A stretch of 64,000 nt of DNA from contig USAJ01000002.1 in assembly GCA_900552685.1 (NCBI GenBank), positions 62,001 to 126,000 of the forward strand, written 5' to 3'. Shown piece after piece: positions 17,072 to 25,789 of the stretch. The DNA comes from an uncultured Collinsella sp. (GTDB taxonomy: Bacteria; Actinomycetota; Coriobacteriia; Coriobacteriales; Coriobacteriaceae). A program made the position numbers and the translations under genes. The notes beneath the pieces were generated by a model. That model did not search any database and had not been told where the DNA came from. It worked only from the letters and a program-made list of their open reading frames with translations. The first letter of the stretch is position 1, and the number at the start of each line of letters is the position of its first letter.

Positions 17072-18298
17072 CTAGGCCTGGGCGGCAGCGGAGCTGGGAC
17101 CCTGGACCTTTGCCCACGTCTTGAGCGACAGCGTATCGATCTCGATAAAGCCGGCGCTGGCCTTCTCGTCAAACGTGGTGTCGCGGTCGTAGGTAGCCAG
17201 GCCGTAGTCGTAGAGGCTGAAGGGACTCTTGCGGCCGACGACATGGCAGTTGCCCTTAAAGAACTTCAGACGGACAGTGCCGGTCACGAACTTCTGGGTA
17301 TCGGCCATAAAGGCGTCGAGCGCGTTCTTGAGCGGGCTGTACCACTGGCCGTTGTACACGGCGGTGGCCCAATCCTGCTCGAGCTTGATCTTGGTCTTGA
17401 GCAGGTCGCCCTCGACGCAGATGTCTTCGAGCGCCTTGTGGGCGGTGATGAGCGTCAGGGCGCCGGGAACCTCATAGCACTCGCGGCTCTTGAGGCCCAC
17501 CAGACGATCCTCAACCAGGTCGAGACGGCCAAAGCCGTTATCGCCCGAAATCTTGTTAAGGGCGATGACGATCTCGGAGAGCTTCATCTTCTTGCCATCG
17601 ACGGCGACGGGCTTGCCGGCCTCAAACTCAATCTCGGTGTAGGTCGGGGTGTCCGGCGTGTCCTCGGGGTTCTTGGTCATAACCCAGGCGTCGTCGAGCG
17701 GCTCGTTCCAGGGATCCTCCAGGTGGCCGCACTCAATGGCACGACCCCACAGGTTGTCGTCGATGGAATAGGGGTTGTCGTTGGCACCCTCGGGAACCGG
17801 CACGTTGTGGGCGTGGGCATAGGCGACCTCGTCGGGACGGCACTTCAGGTCCCACTCGCGAACCGGGGCGATAACCTTGAGCTCGGGGTCGAGGGCCTTT
17901 ACGGCGGCCTCAAAACGGACCTGGTCGTTACCCTTGCCGGTGCAGCCGTGGGCGACGTAGGTAGCGCCAAACTCGTGGGCGACCTCAACAAGCTTCTTGG
18001 CAAGCAGCGGGCGAGACAGGGCGGAGAGCAGCGGATACTTGTTCTCGTACATGGAGTTTGCTGCGATGGCCTTAGTCAGGAACTCATCAGAGAACTCGTC
18101 GCGCAGGTCGAGCACCTGGCAATCGAGAACGCCCAGGTCGAGCGCCTTCTGCTTCTTGGCATCCAGTCCGGTCTCTTCCTGGCCCACGTTGCCGCAGACA
18201 CAAACGACATCGAGATTCTTCTCGTCCTGGAGCCATTTGACACATACGGATGTATCAAGACCACCGGAATATGCGAGAACGACTTTTTCCTTGCTCAT
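17072..18298 (-). CDS. argG: Argininosuccinate synthase
   Basis: Joins citrulline and aspartate with ATP. 408 residues. The PP-loop ATP site AYSGGLDTS is at 9-17; downstream THGCTGKGNDQVRFE-type segment (VAHGCTGKGNDQ) is intact. ATG 18298 follows GAAAGGAAAC. It has a long leader (to about 18600) containing a 24-residue Arg-rich leader peptide and an intrinsic terminator, which suggests control by arginine-sensitive attenuation. Confidence 0.96.
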   Translation of the reverse strand: MSKEKVVLAYSGGLDTSVCVKWLQDEKNLDVVCVCGNVGQEETGLDAKKQKALDLGVLDCQVLDLRDEFSDEFLTKAIAANSMYENKYPLLSALSRPLLAKKLVEVAHEFGATYVAHGCTGKGNDQVRFEAAVKALDPELKVIAPVREWDLKCRPDEVAYAHAHNVPVPEGANDNPYSIDDNLWGRAIECGHLEDPWNEPLDDAWVMTKNPEDTPDTPTYTEIEFEAGKPVAVDGKKMKLSEIVIALNKISGDNGFGRLDLVEDRLVGLKSRECYEVPGALTLITAHKALEDICVEGDLLKTKIKLEQDWATAVYNGQWYSPLKNALDAFMADTQKFVTGTVRLKFFKGNCHVVGRKSPFSLYDYGLATYDRDTTFDEKASAGFIEIDTLSLKTWAKVQGPSSAAAQA

Positions 18299-18392
18299 GG
18301 CTGTTTCCTTTCGCCCTTGGTAGCTAGTTAGAACATCGGTCAGTTGCAAGTCACCTTGAGGTCAAAAACCGTGCAATATCAGGTTAAATAGC

Positions 18393-18439
18393 AAAAATCA
18401 GCACATACATGCCCTAGAAACATGCAGCAATGTCGTGCT
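18393..18439 (-). terminator. Attenuator-type terminator in the argG leader
   Basis: On the minus strand AGCACGACAT (18439-18430) pairs with ATGT-A-TGTGCT (18410-18400), 10 bp with one bulge and one wobble, followed by GATTTTTG. It sits after the leader peptide and about 95 bp before the argG start. Alternative pairings nearby (GACCTCAA at 18450-18457 with either 18468-18473 or 18356-18363) give mutually exclusive structures. Confidence 0.65.
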
Positions 18440-18503
18440 AAAACCCAACGACCTCAAAATGACTCTGTTGAGGCAATTCGCCCCATGCGGACAGAGACGA
18501 TTG

Positions 18504-18578
18504 TTATCGTCGTCGGGAAATTGCGCGCTGGCGTCGGATGGCATTGTCTGCAGTGGTGATGATCGTTACGAACTGCAT
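18504..18578 (-). CDS. Arginine-rich leader peptide upstream of argG
   Basis: 24-residue ORF beginning MQFVTIITTADNA and ending IRRQRAISRRR before TAA, with six Arg codons in the last ten. AAAGGAGAGG lies 6 bp before ATG 18578, the best ribosome site in the leader. The last Arg codon and stop lie in a hairpin (18496-18501 with 18506-18511), and a T-tailed terminator follows before argG. This is the layout of a ribosome-mediated attenuator that would read charged tRNA-Arg levels. Function is an inference from layout. Confidence 0.7.
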   Translation of the reverse strand: MQFVTIITTADNAIRRQRAISRRR

Positions 18579-18758
18579 CTGCCTCTCCTTTCACCTATCG
18601 CCGGGCGCAATTCTAATATCGTAAACGGTACCTTTTCCTCGGTAAGCGGTTGTTTTTCCGTCTCCGTTTTCGATGGTCACTATATTACGCTAAAGTGCCC
18701 GCAGCACAAGCGACAAATTCAAATTTCTGAAAAGTTTTTTCATTACTTTGTGAAGCGT

Positions 18759-18817
18759 GGTGCAAATACGCACCATTCCTGCGAAAATACGCTCGACTAC
18801 TAGTTGATGGTTATAAC
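18759..18817 (+). promoter_or_regulatory. Tandem palindromes over the putative promoter of the Cof-type HAD gene
   Basis: GGTGCAAATACGCACC (18759-18774) and GCGAAAATACGC (18781-18792) share the core AAATACGC; their centres are 20 bp apart, two helical turns. A -10-like TATAAC follows at 18812-18817. They resemble tandem repressor boxes; ArgR-type boxes (TGNA...TNCA) are one possibility, since argG diverges from here, but this is unproven. Confidence 0.4.
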
Positions 18818-18852
18818 GTCTGAAACAATCTCGAAACGAAAGGCGCATTTTT

Positions 18853-19680
18853 ATGCAAACTTACGAATCGGACGCCAACATCGGCAACATTAAGATTCTC
18901 GCCGTCGATATGGACAAGACGCTGCTGACCGACGAGCGTGTGCTGCCCCAGGGTCTTGATGAGCGCCTGGACAAGCTCGCCGACGCCGGCATCGTATTCT
19001 GCCCCGCCAGCGGACGTCCCGCCCCCAAGCTCGAGGAGATGTTCGAGGGCATCAAGAACCGCCTCGCCTTTTGTCCCGACAACGGAGCTTGCGTGATCTA
19101 TCGCGGCGGCTATATCTATAAGAGCAATATTGACGTGGAGCTGTATCAGCAGGTCTTGAACCGTGCCTCGGAGGATCCTCGCGCTGTCCCCGTCCTGTGC
19201 TGCTTCGACGAGTTCTACGTGCTTGCCCGCGACCATCAATACCACGACGAGATCAGCGTCTACTACAACACAATCAACTACGTCGACAGCTTTGAGGGCA
19301 TTGATTTCGAGTCCAACAAGATTTCGGTCTTCTTCCCCGGCTACGACGCCGAGCCCGCTTTCCGCGAGACCTATAGCCCCGAGTTCTCGGACAAGCTCTA
19401 CGTCACCAACGCTGGGCGCGAGTGGATCGACTTTATGAACCTGGGCGTCGACAAGGGCGCCGGCATCGCTCACCTGTGCGAGCACCTGGGCATCGATATT
19501 GCCGACGCCGCCGCCGTGGGCGACACCTACAACGACATCCCCATGCTCGAGCGCGTCGGTCACAGCTTTATCGTGGACAACGCCGAGGAGCACATGAACG
19601 CGCATGCCAAGTGGCGCATTCCGAGCAACAACGACGGGGGCGTACTGACGCTCATCGACGCCATCTTGGCGGCTCGTTAA
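18853..19680 (+). CDS. Cof-type HAD-IIB phosphatase
   Basis: 275-residue cytosolic HAD phosphatase. Motif I DMDKTLLTD (about 19-27), motif II in ASGRPAPKLEE, motif III Lys in VDKGAGIAHL and motif IV GDTYNDIPML, all intact; the large alpha/beta cap sits between II and III as in Cof/YidA proteins. Probably dephosphorylates sugar phosphates or FMN/PLP-like compounds; substrate unknown. ATG 18853 with GAAAGG upstream. Divergent from argG across a 550-bp regulatory region. Confidence 0.88.
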   Translation: MQTYESDANIGNIKILAVDMDKTLLTDERVLPQGLDERLDKLADAGIVFCPASGRPAPKLEEMFEGIKNRLAFCPDNGACVIYRGGYIYKSNIDVELYQQVLNRASEDPRAVPVLCCFDEFYVLARDHQYHDEISVYYNTINYVDSFEGIDFESNKISVFFPGYDAEPAFRETYSPEFSDKLYVTNAGREWIDFMNLGVDKGAGIAHLCEHLGIDIADAAAVGDTYNDIPMLERVGHSFIVDNAEEHMNAHAKWRIPSNNDGGVLTLIDAILAAR

Positions 19681-19691
19681 CGCAACCTGTC

Positions 19692-19821
19692 GGACCTGGC
19701 CGGGCGACGCGGGTAAGTTTTTCGTTCGGTCAGGTCCTGGGCTCGCTCGAAGGCCACATTAAGTGGCCTTCGGCTCGTGCGGAATCTACGAAAAACTTAC
19801 CCGCGTCGCCCGGCCAGGTCC
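19692..19821. repeat. Long intergenic inverted repeat, 33-bp perfect arms with nested hairpin
   Basis: Arms 19692-19724 and 19789-19821 are perfectly complementary; a second 10-bp hairpin (19748-19757 with 19763-19772) sits in the loop. No ORF inside. It lies between convergent genes just before a normal terminator, so it is not needed for termination. A similar large palindrome is at 33683-33790, and both are followed by a related sequence containing GCTGATA-TTTG. Confidence 0.85.
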
Positions 19822-19887
19822 TGCGGTGACTTGCTTGCCGCATGGATGGCGTCTTGGCGTCTGGATACTTGGCTGATAGTTTGGAAT

Positions 19888-19927
19888 GAAGGGGGCTCCT
19901 TGTTGGCAAGGAGCCCCCTTCTGTTTT
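19888..19927. terminator. Bidirectional terminator, HAD gene / polA
   Basis: 15-bp perfect stem, arms 19888-19902 and 19907-19921, loop TTGG, followed by TGTTTTGG on the plus strand. It separates the convergent Cof-type HAD gene and polA. Confidence 0.85.
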
Positions 19928-19954
19928 GGTTACTTTGGGGTTGTTGGTATGTCT

Positions 19955-22702
19955 TTACTTGGCATCGGCCCAGGTTATGCCGGTGCTGGCTTCGGCGATT
20001 AGGGGAACGCGGAGGTCCACTACGTGCTCCATGACGTCGCGGACCATGGTGGTTAGGCGCTCGACTTCGTCGATGGGGCACTCAAAGTCCAGTTCGTCGT
20101 GCACTTGCAGGATCATGTGGGCGGCAAAGCCTTCTTCTTCCAGGCGACGACTTACGCGGGCCATGGCGATCTTGATGATGTCTGCTGCGGTGCCCTGCAT
20201 GGGATGGTTCATGGCCGTGCGCTCGCCAAAGCCGCGGAGTTGCGGGTTTTTGGCCTTGAGCTCGGGAATATGGCGTCTGCGGCCATACATGGTCTCGGCG
20301 TAGCCCGTCTGCTTGGCGCGCGCCACCACGTTGTCGAGGAACGTACGCACGCCCGGGTAGGCCTCGTAGTAGCGGTCGATCATGTCGCGCGCCTCGGCCA
20401 TCGAGATATGCAGCGACTGCGACAGGCCGTAGGCCTGCTGGCCATACACGATGCCAAAGTTCACGGCCTTGGCGCGACTGCGCAGGTCGGGCGTTACCTC
20501 GGACACCGGCACACCAAACACGCGCGCCGCCGTCTCGGCATGGAAGTCCTCGCCCTCGTTAAAGGCGCGCACCAAGTGCTCGTCACCCGAGAGATGTGCC
20601 AGCAGACGCAGCTCGATCTGCGAGTAGTCCACCGCCAAAAAGACGCTTCCCTCGCCTGCCGAAAACGCCGTCTTGACGGTACGCCCCAGCTCCGAGCGCG
20701 TCGGAATGTTTTGCAGATTAGGGTCGCTCGAAGACAGACGCCCCGTCGCGGTGATGGTCTGGTTGTACGTGGTGTGCACACGACCGTCACCGCGGCGCAG
20801 CGGGCCCAACGTGTCCAGATAGGTTGACTTGATCTTGGACTTCTCGCGCCAGTCTAAGATCAAACGAACAATCTCGTGGTCACGGGCAAGATCACTCAGT
20901 ACCTTGGCATTGGTCGAATAGTAACCGCGCTTGGTCTTTTTGAGACCCTTGGTCGGAAGGCCCATCACATCAAAGAGCACATGCGAAAGTTGCATGGGGC
21001 TGCCGATGTTAAAGGTCTCGTCACCGGCAAGGTCGCGAATGCTTCGTTCGACCTCGGTGATCTGGGTCGCCAGACCCTCGGACAGACTGTGCAGGCGGTC
21101 GGGGTCCACGAGCATGCCCGCGCGCTCCATCTTGGCAAGTACCGGAACGAGCGGCATCTCGATGCCATCGAACACGTTGGCGGCGTTCTCACGGGCCATG
21201 CACTCGCGCAACGGCGCCACGAGCGCCAGCGTCAGAGCCGCAGTACGGGCGGCAGGCGCCGGAGCGTCCTCACCAGCACCCTCTGCACCGCGCGCCGCAG
21301 GCAACGCCATCTGCAGATAGGTATCGGCCAGATATGCCTCATCGAACTCGGAGCGATCGGAATCCAGCAGATAGGCAGCGACCACGGTATCGAAGATACG
21401 CGTGGAATCGGCAGCGAGCGGATCCATGAGCTCGGGCTCAGAAGAATCGATGGGCGAAAGCTCGTGCAGCAGCGCTTTCGTATCCGGGCTCGCCACGCGG
21501 CCCTCCATAAACAGGCGCGCAAGCACGCCGGCGATCACACCGTGAGCGAAGTTGAAGCCCTCAACCTCAGCCGCCGCACAGCTGTCGCCCTCCTCGAGCG
21601 CGAACAGGCCCTTGGACGTCGCCAACCACAGCGTGCGCGTCAGCCCAAAGAGCGCGCCCTCTTCCTTGTCGTCGTCCACCACGGCGGCGACCCACTCGCC
21701 GGCATCAATCGCGCGGGAGACCTCAGCCGCAACGGCACCAAGCGCGTCGGCATCGCCGGCGGCTGCGCGAACCATAGCAGGTATCTCAAACACACTGGAG
21801 GCAGCAGCCCCGCCCTCGCCGCCGATCAGCGCCAAGAAACGGTTCTGCATGGCGGTGATACCAAGCGTACCCAGCGCCGCGGAAACCTCATCGGCAGAAA
21901 ACGCCGGGAAGGACGTCGCCTCAAAGTCGAGCTCGACGGGCGCATCGGTGCGAATTGTCGCAACCTTGCGGCTCAGTAGTGCGTCATCGATGTGTGCACG
22001 CAGGTTCTCGCCCATCTTGCCCTTGACCTCATCGGCATGCGTGATGACTTCGTCCAGGCTACCGTACTTCGCAATGAGCGCACTCGCCTTTTTGGGACCG
22101 ATGCCCGGTACACCGGGGATGTTGTCGGACGTATCGCCCTTTAGACCGTAAAAATCGGGCACGAGCGCCGGCGTAATGCCGTGATACAGGTCGTCCACGC
22201 TCTCGGGCGTCATAATCGCCACGTCGGACAGGCCCTTGCGGGTCGAGACCACGTTGACGTGCTCGGTCACGAGTTGATACATGTCGCGGTCGCCGGTCAC
22301 CAGTAGCATGTCGCAGCCGGCCTCTTCACCCAGGCGCGCCATGGTTCCCAGGATGTCATCGCCTTCCCAGCCCTCGGACTGCAGAATCGGCACGTTGAGC
22401 GCGGCGAGCAGCTCCTTAATCATAGGGAACTGCGCATGCAGATCGGGGTCCATGGGCGGGCGTTGCGCCTTATACTGCGGCAGCATCTCCATGCGCACGC
22501 GCGGTTTACCCTTGTCAAACGCCACGACGACGCCGTCGGGGTTAAAGGCATCGATCATCTTGAGAAACATGTTCAGAAAGCCAAAGATCGCGTTGGTGGG
22601 GCGACCGTCCGGCGCGTTCATGGTCGGCGGCACGGCGTGGAAGGCGCGATGCATGAGCGAGTTGCCGTCGATAACGGCAAAGGTGCGGCGCTTGTCAGAC
22701 AT
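19955..22702 (-). CDS. polA: DNA polymerase I
   Basis: 915 residues. N-terminal 5'-nuclease (about 1-290, with GIGPKKASALIAKYG helix-hairpin-helix), a middle domain in the place of the 3'-5' exonuclease, and the polymerase domain (about 510-915) with motif A DYSQIELRLLAHLSG, motif B RSRAKAVNFGIVYGQ and motif C QVHDELDFE. The middle domain lacks the DxE metal-site motif, so proofreading is probably absent, as in many Gram-positive Pol I. Start ATG 22702 with GCGAGG upstream. Acts in Okazaki-fragment processing and repair. Confidence 0.96.
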   Translation of the reverse strand: MSDKRRTFAVIDGNSLMHRAFHAVPPTMNAPDGRPTNAIFGFLNMFLKMIDAFNPDGVVVAFDKGKPRVRMEMLPQYKAQRPPMDPDLHAQFPMIKELLAALNVPILQSEGWEGDDILGTMARLGEEAGCDMLLVTGDRDMYQLVTEHVNVVSTRKGLSDVAIMTPESVDDLYHGITPALVPDFYGLKGDTSDNIPGVPGIGPKKASALIAKYGSLDEVITHADEVKGKMGENLRAHIDDALLSRKVATIRTDAPVELDFEATSFPAFSADEVSAALGTLGITAMQNRFLALIGGEGGAAASSVFEIPAMVRAAAGDADALGAVAAEVSRAIDAGEWVAAVVDDDKEEGALFGLTRTLWLATSKGLFALEEGDSCAAAEVEGFNFAHGVIAGVLARLFMEGRVASPDTKALLHELSPIDSSEPELMDPLAADSTRIFDTVVAAYLLDSDRSEFDEAYLADTYLQMALPAARGAEGAGEDAPAPAARTAALTLALVAPLRECMARENAANVFDGIEMPLVPVLAKMERAGMLVDPDRLHSLSEGLATQITEVERSIRDLAGDETFNIGSPMQLSHVLFDVMGLPTKGLKKTKRGYYSTNAKVLSDLARDHEIVRLILDWREKSKIKSTYLDTLGPLRRGDGRVHTTYNQTITATGRLSSSDPNLQNIPTRSELGRTVKTAFSAGEGSVFLAVDYSQIELRLLAHLSGDEHLVRAFNEGEDFHAETAARVFGVPVSEVTPDLRSRAKAVNFGIVYGQQAYGLSQSLHISMAEARDMIDRYYEAYPGVRTFLDNVVARAKQTGYAETMYGRRRHIPELKAKNPQLRGFGERTAMNHPMQGTAADIIKIAMARVSRRLEEEGFAAHMILQVHDELDFECPIDEVERLTTMVRDVMEHVVDLRVPLIAEASTGITWADAK

Positions 22703-22868
22703 ATTGAATACCTCGCTTTGGGCTGGGCACGGTTTGCTCACTCCAGTTTACACGCTCCCCGCCCCGCGGCCACCTCACATCAAGCTCCCCCGCCACCGTG
22801 AGCCCGCGCGTGATACGATGGCTCACGGTACATCAACCAGCACGATCGATCCGAAAGGAGCCTGCGTC

Positions 22869-24266
22869 ATGGAGCGTCCCTGCGCATGGAAAAAGTACAC
22901 GCCACAGCAAATCGAGGAGCTCGAGGAGCTTTGCCGCGGCTATAAGCAGTTTTTGAGTGAGAACAAGACCGAGCGCCTGTGCGTCAAGGCCGGCATCAAG
23001 ATGGCCGAGGAGGCGGGATACGTCGACCTGGAGACCGTAATCGCCGCAGGCCGCGAGCTTAAGGCAGGCGACAAGGTGTATGCCGCTAACCACGGCAAGG
23101 ACCTTATGCTCGTCAATCTGGGCACCGCCCCGCTCGAGCAGGGCTTTAACATCCTGGGCGCGCACGTGGACTCGCCGCGCCTGGACCTTAAGCAGAACCC
23201 CGCCTTCGAGGCCGGCGACATGGCTTATCTCGACACGCACTACTACGGCGGCGTCAAGAGCTACCACTGGGTAGCCTCCCCGCTCGCACTCGTGGGCGTC
23301 ATCTGCAAAAAGGACGGTACCACCGTCGACATCAATATCGGCGACAAGGCGGACGATCCGGTCTTTACCATCTCCGACCTGCTGATCCATCTCTCGAGCG
23401 AGCAGATGTCTAAGCCTGCCAAAGACGCCGTCGACGCCGAGATCCTCGACGTGATCGTGGGCGGCCGTCCCGTCAAGTTCGATGAGGACGACAAGGACGC
23501 CCCCAAGGAGCCCGTCAAGCAGATGTTCCTGGATATCCTCAAGGAGCAGTACGACGTCGAGGAGGAGGACTTCCTCTCCGCCGAGATCGAGGTCGTGCCC
23601 GCCGGCCCCGCCCGCGACATGGGCCTCGACCGCTCCATGATTCTGGGCTATGGCCATGACGACCGCGTCTGTGCCTACCCCTCCATGCTCGCCCAGATCA
23701 ACGTCACCAACGTGGAGCGCACGAGCATCACGCTCATCGTCGACAAGGAGGAGATCGGTTCCGTGGGTGCCACCGGCATGACGAGTCGCTTCTTCGAGAA
23801 CACCGTCGCCGAGATCATGATGCTCGCCGGCGAGGACAGCCCGCTGGCTCTGCGCCGCGCGCTCGCCCGCAGCCGTATGCTCTCCTCCGACGTGTCCGCC
23901 GGCTTCGACCCGGGCTATGCCGGCAAGTTCGAGACCAAGAACGCCGCCTTCATGGGTCGCGGCCTGTGCTTTAACAAGTACACGGGCAGCCGCGGCAAGG
24001 GCGGCTCTAACGACGCCGACGCCGAGTATGTGGCCCTCGTCCGCGACATCATGGACGAGGCCGGCGTGGACTTCCAGACCTGCGAGCTCGGCCGCGTCAA
24101 CGCTGGTGGCGGCGGCACCATCGCCTACATCATGGCCAAGTACGGCATGAACGTCATCGACTCCGGCGTTGCCGTCCTGTCCATGCACGCCCTGTGGGAG
24201 GTCGCCAACAAGGCCGATATCTACGAGGCCTACCGCGGCTACAAAGCCTTCCTCGAGCGCGCCTAA
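22869..24266 (+). CDS. M18 family aminopeptidase (aspartyl aminopeptidase type)
   Basis: 465-residue cytosolic zinc aminopeptidase. Metal ligands are visible in GAHVDSPRLDLKQ (His/Asp) and DKEEIGSVGATG (Glu pair). Length and motifs match bacterial M18 peptidases such as PepI/ApeA. It removes N-terminal residues from peptides, preferring acidic ones in characterised members. ATG 22869 is preceded by AAAGGAG. Divergent from polA, with a T-tailed terminator downstream. Confidence 0.9.
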   Translation: MERPCAWKKYTPQQIEELEELCRGYKQFLSENKTERLCVKAGIKMAEEAGYVDLETVIAAGRELKAGDKVYAANHGKDLMLVNLGTAPLEQGFNILGAHVDSPRLDLKQNPAFEAGDMAYLDTHYYGGVKSYHWVASPLALVGVICKKDGTTVDINIGDKADDPVFTISDLLIHLSSEQMSKPAKDAVDAEILDVIVGGRPVKFDEDDKDAPKEPVKQMFLDILKEQYDVEEEDFLSAEIEVVPAGPARDMGLDRSMILGYGHDDRVCAYPSMLAQINVTNVERTSITLIVDKEEIGSVGATGMTSRFFENTVAEIMMLAGEDSPLALRRALARSRMLSSDVSAGFDPGYAGKFETKNAAFMGRGLCFNKYTGSRGKGGSNDADAEYVALVRDIMDEAGVDFQTCELGRVNAGGGGTIAYIMAKYGMNVIDSGVAVLSMHALWEVANKADIYEAYRGYKAFLERA

Positions 24267-24283
24267 TCCACCCCACCCATAAC

Positions 24284-24357
24284 TTGCGGTGGAATACGGA
24301 TTGATTTGGTCTTTCAATAGACCAAACAGACCGTATTCCACCGCAACTTCTTTTTTT
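24284..24357 (+). terminator. Terminator of the M18 aminopeptidase gene (TTGCGGTGRAATA repeat family)
   Basis: 16-bp perfect outer stem (24284-24299 with 24331-24346), an inner stem around TTTGGTCT, then TTCTTTTTTT. The outer arm TTGCGGTGGAATACGG is the same family as the palindrome at 3240-3310, here with a T-run. Confidence 0.88.
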
Positions 24358-24372
24358 GGCAGAGGAGAGTCC

Positions 24373-25182
24373 ATGCTGCAGGTCATCATTTCGCCCGCCA
24401 AGCAAATGCGCGCGGCACAAGATGCTTTTGAAGTCCTGGGCATCCCACCCTTTGTGCGCGAGACGGCTCGCCTCCACCGCGCACTGCTAGATATCGAGCG
24501 GAATGAAGGCAGCGGCGGCCTGCAGGCGCTGTGGAACGTGAGTGACAAACTGCTGGGACCTTGCCTCAACACACTGCATGAGTTCGGGCCCATCCTGAAA
24601 AGCGGCGATCTCGACAATCCCGCACTCGCCCGTCACCTCTCCCCTGCCGTCATGTCCTATCACGGCATTCAATACCAGAGCATGGCACCCGAGGTGATGG
24701 ATTCCGCACAGCTCGCATGGCTGCAAGACCATCTGTGGATCCCCTCCGGCCTCTACGGGTGCGTTCGTCCCTTTCATGCCGTCGAACCGTATCGGCTGGA
24801 GATGGGCGCGAAGCTTGTCGTCGACGGTGCCCGAGACCTCTACGCATTTTGGAGCGATAAGCTCGCGCGGGCTATCGCCCCGGCAGGCTCAAACACCACG
24901 ATCGTCAACCTCGCCAGCGTAGAGTATGCCAAAGCCGTTCTGCCCCACCTCGCGGGCGACGCCACAGCCGTCACATGCCTCTTTGGCGAGGGCATCCGCA
25001 ACGGGAAGCCCATCCAACAGTCGACCGCCAGCAAAAAGGCACGCGGCTCCATGGTGCGGTGGATGGCAGAAAACAAGCTCGAGGATGCAAGCGAACTTAC
25101 CGCATTCAATATCGGCTATCGGCACATCCCCGAGCTTTCAGACAACAACACCCTGGTTTTCATGAACGCGCAGGCACTATAG
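24373..25182 (+). CDS. yaaA: YaaA family peroxide-stress protein
   Basis: 269 residues matching the YaaA/DUF328 family (LQVIISPAKQMR at the N terminus, NLASVEYAKAVLPHL in the C-terminal half). In E. coli YaaA limits intracellular iron and DNA damage during peroxide stress. The start ATG 24373 has AGAGGAGAG upstream, right after the preceding terminator. No catalytic residues are defined for the family. Confidence 0.88.
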   Translation: MLQVIISPAKQMRAAQDAFEVLGIPPFVRETARLHRALLDIERNEGSGGLQALWNVSDKLLGPCLNTLHEFGPILKSGDLDNPALARHLSPAVMSYHGIQYQSMAPEVMDSAQLAWLQDHLWIPSGLYGCVRPFHAVEPYRLEMGAKLVVDGARDLYAFWSDKLARAIAPAGSNTTIVNLASVEYAKAVLPHLAGDATAVTCLFGEGIRNGKPIQQSTASKKARGSMVRWMAENKLEDASELTAFNIGYRHIPELSDNNTLVFMNAQAL

Positions 25183-25205
25183 GCCCGCCGTTTCCAAACA
25201 CCCCG

Positions 25206-25721
25206 TTACTCCGCCAAGCCATCGGCCTTTGCAATCTCGCTCGTCGAGCCATCTTGGTAGGTAATCTTAACGTGCTCTACGTCGGATACCGTAACGCCCG
25301 ACGGAGGTTCCAGACGCCACTCCGTCAGAGCGATATCCATGGTCGTGGGCACATCGCCCTGATCTTTGAGCTTCACCATGAGTGTTTTGAGTGCCTCATC
25401 AAACGTCACGCGTTCGATTTCTTCGCCCGGAATAGACCCGCCGCTCAACTGCAGCTGCACAAACTCGTCGCGCGGATACCAATAGTCGCCCGGTGCGGCA
25501 ACCGTGTTGCCACCAGAAACTTTCATGGTCATAATCGGCAGGGCATCGTCGGCTTCAAACCCCCAGGTGACGCCGCCACGACCGCCGAACGTCCAAATAC
25601 AAAAGGCAATCACCAACACAGCAAGCACCGCAAAACCAATCGCGACAAGGCCATGGTGCGCACGGCTTTCCTCGGCCGATACATCCCATTGTGTCTCTCG
25701 ATATAGATGCTTGTCTTCCAT
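25206..25721 (-). CDS. Hypothetical protein with one transmembrane helix
   Basis: Not recognised. 171 residues: an N-terminal cytosolic part rich in charge, a single hydrophobic helix (about 26-45, GLVAIGFAVLAVLVIAFCIW), then an extracytoplasmic domain of about 120 residues with beta-like alternation. No lipobox and no signal-peptidase site. ATG 25721 with GGGGAGG upstream. It is divergent from the thiC riboswitch transcript and convergent with yaaA, so it is probably transcribed alone. Confidence 0.7.
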   Translation of the reverse strand: MEDKHLYRETQWDVSAEESRAHHGLVAIGFAVLAVLVIAFCIWTFGGRGGVTWGFEADDALPIMTMKVSGGNTVAAPGDYWYPRDEFVQLQLSGGSIPGEEIERVTFDEALKTLMVKLKDQGDVPTTMDIALTEWRLEPPSGVTVSDVEHVKITYQDGSTSEIAKADGLAE

Positions 25722-25789
25722 GTTCGCCTCCCCACAGGCACGCTTGTTGGCCCAATCGTACCCATTCAGGCTATACTTGAGCCCACCAC

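Noticed and set aside
18299..18600. T-box leader for argG
   Set aside because: The conserved T-box AGGGTGGNACCGCG block is not present; the Arg-rich leader peptide explains the region better.
18435..18803. 122-codon plus-strand ORF in the argG leader
   Set aside because: No ribosome site, poor codon use, and it overlaps the leader peptide, attenuator and palindromes on the other strand.
22281..22868. N-terminal extension of the M18 aminopeptidase
   Set aside because: It runs antisense through polA and its promoter region; the AAAGGAG and ATG at 22869 give the family-length protein.
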